A DNA stretch of 40,363 nt. It comes from Candidatus Dojkabacteria bacterium. GTDB lineage: Bacteria > Patescibacteriota > Dojkabacteria > J137. Positions 16,854 to 25,463 of this stretch are shown one piece after another. A program made the position numbers and the translations under genes. Under the pieces are notes generated by a model. That model was not told the origin of the DNA and searched no databases. It worked only from the letters and a program-made list of their open reading frames with translations. Position 1 is the stretch's first letter. Each line of letters begins with the position of its first letter. The stretch covers positions 1-40,363 of the forward strand of contig JAMQHH010000016.1 of NCBI GenBank assembly GCA_025993875.1, given 5' to 3'.

Positions 16854-17922
16854 TGCAGGCTCAGGCCACAGATCGGCGGCAAATGCATTAAAAAAAGCCA
16901 TAGAAATTGTTTCTCCAGATCAGTTCGATGTTGAAATCCACGACATTTTAAAACTGCTTGCAGTTCCTCCATATGATTCGGGAGACCGGCTTTATTCCAG
17001 TGTTACAAAAAATGCCGTATTAGAATACATACATAATATAATTTTTAATATTGCCAACGGGGATATTGGGTTCGAAGTTATGTCTGATGAATTGGTTAAA
17101 AAACTGTATAGCGGATTCGAGAAATTTGTATTTTCACAGAGTCCAGAATACATTATCTCTGTTCATCCAACTATAAGCATACTTCTTTCGGAGTTTAAAA
17201 AAAGAAATCCAAAATTTAAAACTGCAACTGTAATTACTGATCTTGTTACTTTAAACAGGGGATGGGCTGATTTAAATTCCGATCTGGTTTTTTCACCTAC
17301 AAAGGAAGCTGTTTCTGTACTTACTTCTTACGGAGTTAAAATGGAGAAAATTAAATATCCTCTTTTCCCAATAAACCCCGATATCCAGTTATTTAATAAG
17401 GATAAGAATGCAGTATTAAGCGCGATAAATTTAGACCCCGAAAAATTTACAATTTTTTTTACCAGCGGAGGGCTGGGAACTATTAAACTGCTAAGTCCGA
17501 TTGCAAAAATTGCGTCTGATACATCTAAACAGGTAATTATTGCAGCGGGAAAAGATGAAAAATTAAGAGATAAGATATCATCAAAACTGGCAAAATATAA
17601 AAATGCAGCCGTGTTGGGCTTTTTAAACAATATTCAAGACTACTATAATGCTGCCGATACGATTGTTGGAAAGCCAGGACCTGCAACATTATTGGAGGTG
17701 TCGTTATTTAAAAAGAAGATGTTAATTACCGAAAAAATTGGAATACAGGAGCAGGGCAATATTGATTATGCAGTAAACTCTATCAATTTCGTTTATGTGG
17801 GCGCGAGCTCAAAAAAACTGCTTAAGGAGATAAAAACAAAAGACAGCAAAAGAGATAGCGGGTTGGGAAGGGACTGGGACGAAAGTTTACATATAATAAA
17901 AGAAGTTTTAAAAATATCCTAG
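16825..17922 (+). CDS. GT28-type glycosyltransferase (MGDG synthase / MurG-like)
   Basis: 365 residues with the two Rossmann halves of GT-B enzymes. The N-terminal LLTDAGSGHRSAANALKKAI (7-26) is the monogalactosyldiacylglycerol-synthase form of the MurG GxGGH loop; the C-terminal half has FTSGGLGTIKLL and the nucleotide-sugar motif GKPGPATLLEVSLF (about 282-295). Family members add galactose or glucose to diacylglycerol at the inner membrane face, or GlcNAc to lipid I. Lipid glycosylation is more likely than MurG because of the SGH loop type, but a true murG may exist elsewhere. No SD; the ATG follows a run of A. It precedes dnaJ by 60 bases. Confidence 0.85.
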   Translation: MKKFLILLTDAGSGHRSAANALKKAIEIVSPDQFDVEIHDILKLLAVPPYDSGDRLYSSVTKNAVLEYIHNIIFNIANGDIGFEVMSDELVKKLYSGFEKFVFSQSPEYIISVHPTISILLSEFKKRNPKFKTATVITDLVTLNRGWADLNSDLVFSPTKEAVSVLTSYGVKMEKIKYPLFPINPDIQLFNKDKNAVLSAINLDPEKFTIFFTSGGLGTIKLLSPIAKIASDTSKQVIIAAGKDEKLRDKISSKLAKYKNAAVLGFLNNIQDYYNAADTIVGKPGPATLLEVSLFKKKMLITEKIGIQEQGNIDYAVNSINFVYVGASSKKLLKEIKTKDSKRDSGLGRDWDESLHIIKEVLKIS

Positions 17923-17952
17923 CATTATCACCTCCCCAATATATTTGCTAGC

Positions 17953-17961
17953 TGTTATAAT
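17953..17961 (+). promoter_or_regulatory. Extended -10 promoter of dnaJ
   Basis: TGTTATAAT is a perfect extended -10 (TGnTATAAT), 20 bases before the dnaJ ATG at 17982, giving a leader of about 13-15 bases without a Shine-Dalgarno sequence. An extended -10 does not need a good -35, and none is seen. Confidence 0.55.
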
Positions 17962-17981
17962 ACTCTGAATAATTTTTCACT

Positions 17982-19061
17982 ATGGCAGAAAAAAAAGATT
18001 ACTATGATGTTCTTGGATTATCAAAATCGGCATCTAAAGAAGAAATAAAAAAAGCTTATCGAAAACTTGCTAAAGAATTCCATCCTGATAAAAACAAGTC
18101 TCAGGATGCAGAATCGAGGTTTAAAGAGATACAAGAAGCATACGATATTTTATCGGATGAACAAAAGAGGTCGGCATACGACCAATATGGATTTGCTGGA
18201 AGCCAGGCGTTTGGCGGTAGCCAGTTTAGCGGAACGGGGTTTGACCCATCAGATCTATCAGGGCTTTTAGGAAATTTTTTTGGAAGTGGTTTTGGTGGGT
18301 TTGACTTCGGCACAGGTTCGAGAAGGTTTAAGGCAGAAACATCGGGATCTGATTTGGAATACACTATTCAAATAGAATTTATGGAAGCAATCTTCGGAGT
18401 AGAGCGTGAGATTTTATATAAACGAGATGTTCAGTGTACTGAATGTAAAGGTAGTGGTGCAAAGGATGGTAGGCGAAAAACCTGTGCGACTTGCAATGGC
18501 AATGGAAGAGTTAGACAGGTTCGCAACACAATATTCGGCTCTATGCAGGTAGTTGCCGAATGCCCCGACTGCCGAGGAGATGGGGAAGTGGTAGTAGAAA
18601 AATGTCATCTTTGCAAAGGAAAAGGAATAATTAAGCAGGAAGAAAAATTAAACATAAAAATTCCTGCAGGTATCCCGGATGGTGTAACATTAAGGTTTTC
18701 ATCGAGGGGAAACGCCGGGGTTAGGGGCGGAAATTATGGAGAGCTTTTCTTAACAATTGAAATTAAACCCGATACCGAACTTGAAAGAAGAGGCGATGAT
18801 ATATATTCCGAAAAAGAAATAGATGTTGTAACGGCAGTTATAGGTGGGGAGATGGAAATTAGAACAGTTCATGGTAAAGTAGTTATGAAGGTACCGGCAG
18901 GGACACAGCCAGGTAAGCTTTTAAGGTTAAAGGAAAAGGGAGGACCCAAATTTAAAGGTAATGGAAAAGGAGATCATTACGTAAAACTTAATGTCCGAAT
19001 TCCTGCAAAATTATCCTCAAAAGAAAGAGATTTATGGGAATCTTTAAAAGAGCTTCAGTAA
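17982..19061 (+). CDS. dnaJ: Molecular chaperone DnaJ (Hsp40, type I)
   Basis: Co-chaperone that stimulates DnaK ATPase and delivers substrates. The 359-residue protein has the J domain with HPD (34-36), a Gly/Phe-rich linker (about 71-112), four CxxCxGxG zinc motifs (Cys152/155, 168/171, 194/197, 208/211), and the two C-terminal substrate-binding beta domains with IPAGIPDGV and VPAGTQPGKL. All type I parts are present. DnaK and GrpE are not in the window. An extended -10 is placed right before it; no CIRCE or HrcA operator is visible upstream. Confidence 0.97.
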   Translation: MAEKKDYYDVLGLSKSASKEEIKKAYRKLAKEFHPDKNKSQDAESRFKEIQEAYDILSDEQKRSAYDQYGFAGSQAFGGSQFSGTGFDPSDLSGLLGNFFGSGFGGFDFGTGSRRFKAETSGSDLEYTIQIEFMEAIFGVEREILYKRDVQCTECKGSGAKDGRRKTCATCNGNGRVRQVRNTIFGSMQVVAECPDCRGDGEVVVEKCHLCKGKGIIKQEEKLNIKIPAGIPDGVTLRFSSRGNAGVRGGNYGELFLTIEIKPDTELERRGDDIYSEKEIDVVTAVIGGEMEIRTVHGKVVMKVPAGTQPGKLLRLKEKGGPKFKGNGKGDHYVKLNVRIPAKLSSKERDLWESLKELQ

Positions 19062-19080
19062 AGAGAATCCGCTTAAGAAG

Positions 19081-19953
19081 TTGACAATTTTTTTTGTATA
19101 TCCCTATAATGAGTATGTAAGCAAAGATATTAAGTTTGCTAGTGGATATATTTTTTGGCATATGGTCGATTTGTCGGAAATAAGTGGAATTTCTCTTTTT
19201 GTTAACGAGGAACTAAAAAAATTAGATTTAGGACATGAGGTAAAATTTAAGGAGGAAATCCTGGTTAAGCTTTCACACCTCTCACCAATTCTTTTAAATA
19301 AGTATTTAAAGTATCCCGAGTCGGTATATTGGCATCTCAAAAATCTCTATTTGGAAGAAAAAAACGTAAAAGACAGCTCTATATCGTACGATCTTTTTTT
19401 TATGCCGGCAGGACTTTTGGGTATTGAGTGTGTAAAAACTCATGTGTTTTATTCTCCAGCTTCGCCCGATAAATTTGCTTGTATTGTAGAAGTGCTGATG
19501 GGAGAACTTACAATAACACTTCAAAAGAACGAGGAAAATAGTTACTGCAACAATTTTGAAACACCAACAGTAATTAAAGAGCTATATATTATAAGGGTAA
19601 AAAAAGGGGAAAGATTTGCCATACCAACAGGGTATTTTTATACATTTTCTAATACCTCTTTTTCTCTTCTTGTTTTTGCAAAAGTTTCGGGAGTGGAACT
19701 GAAAGAGATCAATTACTCTTTGCTACAAAAAGAAAAAGGGTTGGCTTTGTATTTAATTTTAAAAAATGCCAAAGTTGAAGCAGTTGCTAATCCAAAATAT
19801 AAAATTACAGAGAAAATTAAGCCTACTTCTTTGGAAAGATTTTTAAAAAATAATAATATTTACAGGCCGCTACCTTTGTTAAAAGAGCGTAAGCCGTTGT
19901 ATTATCTTTTTAGAGATTTAATCTCTAAAAAGGTTACTAAGATTTTAGTATAA
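19081..19953 (+). CDS. Cupin-type glucose-6-phosphate-isomerase-like protein with lost metal ligands
   Basis: 290 residues. The middle (about 105-245) follows the archaeal cupin phosphoglucose isomerase: VKTHVFYSPASPDKF (118-132) corresponds to KTHGHYHPxPE, EVLMGELTITLQK to the EVLxGxGxxxLQ strand, IPTGYFYTFSNTS (181-193) to VPPGYAHRTVNTG, and a late ALYLILKNAKVEAVANPKY to the AYYxI ... VxNPxY tail. In the enzyme the metal is held by THxH, a Glu and a later His; here His121 remains but the other His positions read Phe123 and Tyr187. It is likely inactive as an isomerase or uses another mechanism. The start is a TTG at 19081 just after dnaJ; the first in-frame ATG is much further in (residue 28). 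Alternative: another cupin. Confidence 0.55.
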   Translation: MTIFFVYPYNEYVSKDIKFASGYIFWHMVDLSEISGISLFVNEELKKLDLGHEVKFKEEILVKLSHLSPILLNKYLKYPESVYWHLKNLYLEEKNVKDSSISYDLFFMPAGLLGIECVKTHVFYSPASPDKFACIVEVLMGELTITLQKNEENSYCNNFETPTVIKELYIIRVKKGERFAIPTGYFYTFSNTSFSLLVFAKVSGVELKEINYSLLQKEKGLALYLILKNAKVEAVANPKYKITEKIKPTSLERFLKNNNIYRPLPLLKERKPLYYLFRDLISKKVTKILV

Positions 19954-19958
19954 CGGCT

Positions 19959-20678
19959 ATGAATATTGAATTTAAAATTTCACCCAACCCATTAAATGTT
20001 TTAATTTTTCTAAATGTTCTTATTTTTATCTTTGCCCTTTTTATAACAAATAACTTAGGGCTCGATAAAAATATGTTTACAATTTTAGGCGGGCTTTCCA
20101 CATTCGATATAAGTAAGGGAGCATTGTATCAACTAGTAACAGCTAACTTTCTTCACATACAGGTTTTACACTTTATTTTTAACATGTACTCCTTAATTGT
20201 TGCAGGAAGACTGGTAGATTATTTTTATGGAGGAAAAAAGTTGCTGATTACATACATAATAGGTGGAATAGCGGCAAGTTTATTAACCTATTTAGGAGGA
20301 GTAATAGAGCAAACAAATATTTTATCTTTAGGAGCCTCGGGTTCGATATTTGCCTTGGTAGGTCTTCTTATAGGTGGAGTCTTGAAAAAAAACAGATACG
20401 GTATGGATTTGCCTTTTTCTTTAAGAGAAATTCTCCCCTTTGTTGTTGTCTCTTTTGCTTTAGGCTTTATTCCGGGATCCAGTATAAACAACTGGGCACA
20501 CTTTGGCGGACTAATAGCAGGAATTTTACTAGGCTATTTTTTGAAAACCCTAAATAACGAGATTTTTAATCAGCAGGAGCGTTCTGTTGTGAAGCTGCTG
20601 GATTTTACTGTTAAAATTATTCTAGGACTTTCCTTTTTAACACTTATAACAATTTTCTTGCAGTTAATTATCTTTTAA
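19959..20678 (+). CDS. Rhomboid-family intramembrane serine protease
   Basis: 239 residues, six or seven membrane helices. The catalytic Ser127 sits in LGASGSIFALVG (GxSG) and the partner His181 in NWAHFGGLIAGILLG. The oxyanion-side helix has NFLHIQVLHFIFNMYSL with His71 and Asn75. Rhomboids cut membrane proteins within their first transmembrane segment; possible targets here would be single-pass surface proteins, but none is proved. Five bases after the cupin gene and 11 before adk, so likely within an operon. Confidence 0.93.
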   Translation: MNIEFKISPNPLNVLIFLNVLIFIFALFITNNLGLDKNMFTILGGLSTFDISKGALYQLVTANFLHIQVLHFIFNMYSLIVAGRLVDYFYGGKKLLITYIIGGIAASLLTYLGGVIEQTNILSLGASGSIFALVGLLIGGVLKKNRYGMDLPFSLREILPFVVVSFALGFIPGSSINNWAHFGGLIAGILLGYFLKTLNNEIFNQQERSVVKLLDFTVKIILGLSFLTLITIFLQLIIF

Positions 20679-20689
20679 TATCAAATCTT

Positions 20690-21328
20690 ATGAACCTTGT
20701 TTTTTTAGGAGCATCGGGAAGCGGAAAGGATACCCAGGCAGAGCTTTTAGTAAAACAATTTGGATATACAAGGCTTTCGACGGGAGACCTTTTACGTATG
20801 TTAACCCATGGTGAAAGTGAGATGCAGAAAATTATTAAATTAGCTATGAACGACGGGTTTCTTAACGATTCTTTTGTGTACGGGCTTTTAGAAATATACT
20901 TTAAATACAGCAAATTGAACAATGCGATTTTGTCGGGAGTGGTTAGGTCTGTTAATCAGGTAGAACTTTTAGACATAGCATTAAAGAAAAACGGAATGAC
21001 TGTCGATAAAGCCGTATATTTTGAATTGAGCGACGCTGAAGCAATTAAACGCTTAAGCGGGAGGCGGTATTGCCCTAATTGTAAGGAAAATTATCACAAA
21101 GAATTTAAACCGGAAAAAATTGAAGGCAAATGTGATTTTTGTAACTCTTTACTGGCAACCAGAGAAGACGATAACCCCGAATCGATAAAAAAACGGCTTA
21201 CCGATTTTCATAAAGAAAACGATTTGATTATCGAAAAATACAAAAACAGGGGAATTTTAGAGGTTATTGACGCATCCCCTTCGATCGAAGAGATCTATAA
21301 AATTCTTTTATTAAAACTGGGGTTATGA
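20690..21328 (+). CDS. adk: Adenylate kinase with zinc-type LID
   Basis: Interconverts ATP+AMP and 2 ADP. The 212-residue protein has the P-loop GASGSGKDTQ (7-16), LSTGDLLR (29-36) of the AMP site, and a LID with four Cys (128, 131, 148, 151) that bind zinc as in Gram-positive enzymes. The usual DGFPR motif is changed to SGVVRSVNQ (82-90); the AMP-contacting Arg86 is kept. It lies between the rhomboid gene and a MurE-type gene whose start overlaps its stop (ATGA). Confidence 0.92.
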   Translation: MNLVFLGASGSGKDTQAELLVKQFGYTRLSTGDLLRMLTHGESEMQKIIKLAMNDGFLNDSFVYGLLEIYFKYSKLNNAILSGVVRSVNQVELLDIALKKNGMTVDKAVYFELSDAEAIKRLSGRRYCPNCKENYHKEFKPEKIEGKCDFCNSLLATREDDNPESIKKRLTDFHKENDLIIEKYKNRGILEVIDASPSIEEIYKILLLKLGL

Positions 21329-22665
21329 TAAAAAATCTGTTAAGGTATATAAAAAGGCAATACAGAATTTTTAAGTCCATTGCCGCATTAATATATTATG
21401 GATTTCCTTCAAGAACAATAAAATTAATTGGGGTTACTGGCACTTCGGGTAAATCTACAACGGCATTTTTAGTATATACATTGCTCAAAAATTGTGGCTA
21501 TAAAACAGGGGTAATTTCCACAGTAGGGGCATTTATTGGCAGCAAATCGATCGATACCGGGCTGCATGTTACAACTCCGGATCCAATTGAACTTGTGAGA
21601 TTACTTAGCACAATGAAAAAAGAAGGAGCAAAGTTTATTGTTATAGAGGCTTCTTCTCATGCATTGGAGCAGGGAAGATTGGGAATTTTAAGATTTGAAT
21701 ATGCTGTTTTTACAAACATAAAAAGAGATCATCTCGACTACCATAAAACCTGGGATAATTATGCTTTATCTAAGGCAAGATTAATCTCCAGGCTAAAACG
21801 AAAAGGTAAAACTATTATAAATAAAGACGACTACAACTCCCTTACTTTTTTGCAAAAATATAAGGTACCAAAGATTTTTTACTCTAAATACCAGGAGGTG
21901 AGTAAAATTAAGTTTTCTAACACTGGGATTACTTTTGAGTACAAGGGTACAAATTTTAGTTTAAACATTTTGGGCGAGTATAATATCGAAAATGCTCTTG
22001 CTGCTATAAAAATTCTGGAAGAGATGAACGTTTCTTTAAAAGAAATTTCAAAAGCTTTAAGTAGCTTTAAAGGATTAGAAGGGAGAATGGAGATTATATA
22101 TAATGGTCAATTTACTGCTATTGTTGATTTTGCTCATAATACAGATTCCTTAATACAATCGCTAAACTCAGCAAAAACATTGTCGGCAAATGGAAGAATT
22201 ATTACTGTATTCGGTTCGGCAGGTTTAAGAGATAAAGAAAAGAGATTTGAAATGGGCAAAGCATCGGGAGAAATTGCCGATATAACTGTAGTCACTGCCG
22301 AAGATCCCAGAACCGAGAAATTATATAACATAAATTCTGAGATAATAAAGGGAGCAGAGAGTTCGGGAGCAGTTTTAATTAAACGATTCTCAAATACCGA
22401 AGAGTATTTACAATTTATCTCCGGTTTGGAATTTGCAAAAATTAAAAAAGAAGGTAAAAAGTTCATTTTTGCCTTCGATATGGAAGATATTCAAAGTCGA
22501 ATAAATGCGATAGAATTTGCACTAAGGCTTGCGCAAAAAGGGGATATCGTAATAACCGAAGGCAAAGGTCACGAGCAAAGTCTTTGCTTTGGGACAATCG
22601 AATACCCTTTTACAGATAAGAGTGCTCTTACTTCGGGATTAAAAAACCTTGGTTTAACAAAGTAA
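21325..22665 (+). CDS. murE: MurE-type Mur ligase lacking the N-terminal domain
   Basis: Adds the third amino acid to UDP-MurNAc-dipeptide in peptidoglycan precursor synthesis. The 446-residue protein starts only about 35 residues before the ATP loop GVTGTSGKSTT (36-46), so most of the UDP-MurNAc-binding domain found in normal MurE (about 90-100 residues more) is missing. The central and C-terminal domains are intact: TSPDPIEL-like TTPDPIEL, EASSHALEQGRL, TNIKRDHLDYHKTW, VDFAHNTDSL, and the selectivity region TAEDPRTEKL where meso-diaminopimelate enzymes have DNPR. The overlap with adk (4 bases) shows coupling. It may act on a different carrier than UDP-MurNAc, or be a MurE/MurT-like or cyanophycin-type branch. 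Confidence 0.8.
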   Translation: MIKNLLRYIKRQYRIFKSIAALIYYGFPSRTIKLIGVTGTSGKSTTAFLVYTLLKNCGYKTGVISTVGAFIGSKSIDTGLHVTTPDPIELVRLLSTMKKEGAKFIVIEASSHALEQGRLGILRFEYAVFTNIKRDHLDYHKTWDNYALSKARLISRLKRKGKTIINKDDYNSLTFLQKYKVPKIFYSKYQEVSKIKFSNTGITFEYKGTNFSLNILGEYNIENALAAIKILEEMNVSLKEISKALSSFKGLEGRMEIIYNGQFTAIVDFAHNTDSLIQSLNSAKTLSANGRIITVFGSAGLRDKEKRFEMGKASGEIADITVVTAEDPRTEKLYNINSEIIKGAESSGAVLIKRFSNTEEYLQFISGLEFAKIKKEGKKFIFAFDMEDIQSRINAIEFALRLAQKGDIVITEGKGHEQSLCFGTIEYPFTDKSALTSGLKNLGLTK

Positions 22666-22671
22666 AAATTC

Positions 22672-22680
22672 TGATATACT
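22672..22680 (+). promoter_or_regulatory. Extended -10 before the PPDK-like gene
   Basis: TGATATACT (extended -10 type) ends 23 bases before the ATG at 22704 and lies just after the murE stop, so the gene can be transcribed on its own. No SD follows. Confidence 0.35.
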
Positions 22681-22703
22681 GAATTTGGATTATATATGTT
22701 CCC

Positions 22704-23642
22704 ATGGCAAGGTATTATTCTGATATGCTTTCTTTAAAACCTGCTTTAAGTAAGGTTACACTTTGCATGTCTAATTATAATCCAGCAAATTATAGAGCTT
22801 TGGTTATAAACAGCAGAGCCTGGACTGATTTTTGCCAGAAAAACAAAGAAGTAAATTCTATCGGGCACTTTTTACTTCCAAACGAGATCGAATCTGAACT
22901 GCAAAAGTTATATTTACAAAATGCAAATTTATACTTCAAAGTTAGCTTTTATAATGGTGAGTTCCAGCGTTACTCAAGAATTTTTTTTATGAGCTCGTAC
23001 AAAGAGTTTATCTATTTACTAAAAAATTTTTGGATAGATACATTTAAAAATCCCGAGCTTTGGGATCGAAACAACTATGTTATTTTGTCATTAATTAAAC
23101 CTTTTACCGTTACAGGATCGTTTTTTCATTATTTCGATAAAAATTATGTAACCGATTTCGAAATTAGAGCTAATTACGGTATTTTACATAATGTAAATTC
23201 CAAATTCGATACATATTCTTTTGATAAAAAAACTAAGGAGCTAAAAGAAAAAATGGTAGTAGAGCAGGAAAAAATGTATTTTCTTTCGAAGGGAAAGCTA
23301 TCTAGCATGGAGGTTAGTTTTGAATGGCAAAAAATGCCTAAGTTGGATATACACAAATTGAAACTGATTTTAGGTTTAGGAGAAAGGATTGAAAAAATTC
23401 TAAAAAGACCGATCGAATTATACTGGGGAGCAACAGATAAAAATATCTACATTTTAAATATAAACCCGCAGTACGACGGTGTTATAGATTATTTGCCTAA
23501 TATATTTAGCTTTAGTTCTAGTGATAATCTTAATAATTACAAAGTAGATACTCAGCAATCTATTCCCGCACAAAAAAAAGTTATAAAAGAAAAACCTAAC
23601 CAAGTGCAAAAACTTATAACCCGTCTTAGGGTTGGCCTCTAG
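22704..23642 (+). CDS. Orphan ATP-grasp fragment resembling the N-terminal domain of PEP synthase/PPDK
   Basis: 312 residues, no standard name. The middle and C-terminal parts follow the PPDK/PEP-synthase ATP-binding domain: VILSLIKPFTVTGSFFHYF (126-144) matches VxVQxMVxxxxSGVxFT, FEIRANYGILHN (152-163) matches IxAxxGLGE, and LKLILGLGERIEKILKRPIEL (219-239) with NIYILNINP (247-255) matches LxxLGxxIExxxGxPxDIEWA and LYILQxRP. The catalytic histidine swivel and the PEP/pyruvate barrel are wholly absent and the nucleotide-contacting Gln, Arg and Glu residues are mostly replaced. So it looks like a binding-only relic or a new function such as ATP or phospho-substrate sensing. Lies between the murE and argS genes, each with its own promoter. 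Confidence 0.55.
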   Translation: MARYYSDMLSLKPALSKVTLCMSNYNPANYRALVINSRAWTDFCQKNKEVNSIGHFLLPNEIESELQKLYLQNANLYFKVSFYNGEFQRYSRIFFMSSYKEFIYLLKNFWIDTFKNPELWDRNNYVILSLIKPFTVTGSFFHYFDKNYVTDFEIRANYGILHNVNSKFDTYSFDKKTKELKEKMVVEQEKMYFLSKGKLSSMEVSFEWQKMPKLDIHKLKLILGLGERIEKILKRPIELYWGATDKNIYILNINPQYDGVIDYLPNIFSFSSSDNLNNYKVDTQQSIPAQKKVIKEKPNQVQKLITRLRVGL

Positions 23643-23651
23643 TGGTATAAT
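23643..23651 (+). promoter_or_regulatory. Extended -10 promoter of argS
   Basis: TGGTATAAT is a perfect TGnTATAAT, starting one base after the preceding stop and ending 18 bases before the argS ATG at 23670. It gives a leader of about 11-13 bases with no SD. Confidence 0.55.
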
Positions 23652-23669
23652 ATTCAATAAAAATTTTTT

Positions 23670-25463
23670 ATGAATAAAACTCTCCTAACATTTCTAATTA
23701 AAAAAAGCATAAACGATGCAATACAAGACTTGTATCCCGATATTAGTGGTGAAATAAAGTATCTGGATATTATTCAATTTATACCTAAAGAGCAAAGAGA
23801 ATTTGGAATCTATAAAACTACTGTTGCTTTTATTGTTGCTAAAAAAAAATCAATCTCGCCGGTAGAAGTTGCTAATCAAATTGTTTCTAAGGTAATTGAT
23901 TTAAACAAAGAAGGTTTGGGTTTTAACTTAAAATCAGCAGGAGGATACATAAATATTAGTGTTTCAGATTCCTCTTTATTAGCTGATTTAATAAGCATGT
24001 TGGAATCGGAGCAAGCTACCAGAATTAAAGATAAAATTGATACATTAAATGTTGGCGATGAAGATAAAACTAATAATGAGGTTATGATTGAGTTTGGGCA
24101 ACCTAATACACATAAGGCCTTCCATGTAGGGCATTTAAAAAGTGCAATAACAGGAGAATCTTTAGCCAGACTGTTTCAATACATTTCAAAAAAAGTTGTA
24201 AGAGTAAATTATTTTGGCGATGTAGGGATGCACGTTGCCAAATGTACCTGGGGATTTATACAAAAGGGGGAGCCTAGCGGATTTAGTAGCTGGCATCCTC
24301 ATAAAAGAATGCAATACATAGATGAGTGTTATGTTTTTGGAGCTAAAGAGTTTAAAGAAAATATAAAATCAGAACAAGAGATTAGAGAGATAAACAAATT
24401 GATTTATAAAGGAGAGAATTGTTTTGAATTAGAGGTATATAAAAAGCTAAGAGACTATAGCCTGGAGCATCAAAAACTAGTTTGGGAGGTCTTAAATATT
24501 AATTTTGATAAAAGCTATCCTGAGAGTGAGGTATATAAAGATGCTATTGCAATTGTAGATAAGTATAAGGACAAAATATTTAAGAAAAGTGACGGTGCAT
24601 GGATTTTTGAAGGAGAAAAAATTAAAAAAGATTTAAAAACTTGGGTTTTTCAAACCGGTGAAGGAAACCCTACATATTCCGCAAAAGATCTGGGACTTGC
24701 AGTTAGAAAATTTGACGAGTTTCCCAATTTAACAAAAGGCTACATAACTACATCTGTAGAGCAAAAAGATTATTTTAAAGCTGTTATAAAAGTTTTAGAG
24801 CTAATCGATGAAAAATTTAATGGAAAATATATTCATATACCTTTTGGGTGGATGCTAAGAGAAAGCGGGCAAAAATTCAGTTCCCGTATGGGCGATACGG
24901 TAAAAGGAATGGATATTTTAAACGAAGTTTTTGCAGAAGCTAAAAAAAGGATCTCAGAAAGTAAGGGATACGCAGAGGAAGAAAAAGAAGAGATTGCAAA
25001 AAATGTAGGATTGGCAGGATTAAAATTTTTAATCTTAAGCCATAAACTGCATGAGGATTTTAACTATAATCCCGACCAGTTTCTATCTTTAAAAGGTTTT
25101 TCGGGGCCATATATCCTGTACACTTTAGTTAGGGCAAAATCGATAATTAATAATAGCAATGCCCAGGTAACAGATATAATAACTAGTTTACAAATTTCCG
25201 AGAAAGAAAGGGATCTGCTAATTGAACTTGTAAAGTTTCAAACTGTAATCGAAGATGCTGCTATAACGAGAGAACCTTATAAAATATGTCAGACACTTTA
25301 CTCTATATCAAAGCTTTACAATGACTTTTACGATTCGCATCCGGTTTTACAAGCGGAGAGCCCCCAAATTAAAGCTTTTAGATTAGGGCTTTGTAAATTG
25401 ACAGCACTTTATTTGGAAGATGGCCTCTATTTTTTAGGTATCGATTCTATCGAACGGATGTGA
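23670..25463 (+). CDS. argS: Arginyl-tRNA synthetase
   Basis: Class I synthetase that charges tRNA-Arg. The 597-residue protein has the N-terminal add-1 domain (about 1-110) with GFNLKSAGGYINI, the class I signature FHVGHLKS (151-158), the KMSKS-equivalent QKFSSRMGD (about residue 405), and the DALR anticodon-binding C-terminal domain with GPYILYTLVRAKSII. Full length. The stop overlaps the convergent O-antigen-ligase-like gene by 30 bases, an extreme case of compact packing. Confidence 0.96.
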   Translation: MNKTLLTFLIKKSINDAIQDLYPDISGEIKYLDIIQFIPKEQREFGIYKTTVAFIVAKKKSISPVEVANQIVSKVIDLNKEGLGFNLKSAGGYINISVSDSSLLADLISMLESEQATRIKDKIDTLNVGDEDKTNNEVMIEFGQPNTHKAFHVGHLKSAITGESLARLFQYISKKVVRVNYFGDVGMHVAKCTWGFIQKGEPSGFSSWHPHKRMQYIDECYVFGAKEFKENIKSEQEIREINKLIYKGENCFELEVYKKLRDYSLEHQKLVWEVLNINFDKSYPESEVYKDAIAIVDKYKDKIFKKSDGAWIFEGEKIKKDLKTWVFQTGEGNPTYSAKDLGLAVRKFDEFPNLTKGYITTSVEQKDYFKAVIKVLELIDEKFNGKYIHIPFGWMLRESGQKFSSRMGDTVKGMDILNEVFAEAKKRISESKGYAEEEKEEIAKNVGLAGLKFLILSHKLHEDFNYNPDQFLSLKGFSGPYILYTLVRAKSIINNSNAQVTDIITSLQISEKERDLLIELVKFQTVIEDAAITREPYKICQTLYSISKLYNDFYDSHPVLQAESPQIKAFRLGLCKLTALYLEDGLYFLGIDSIERM

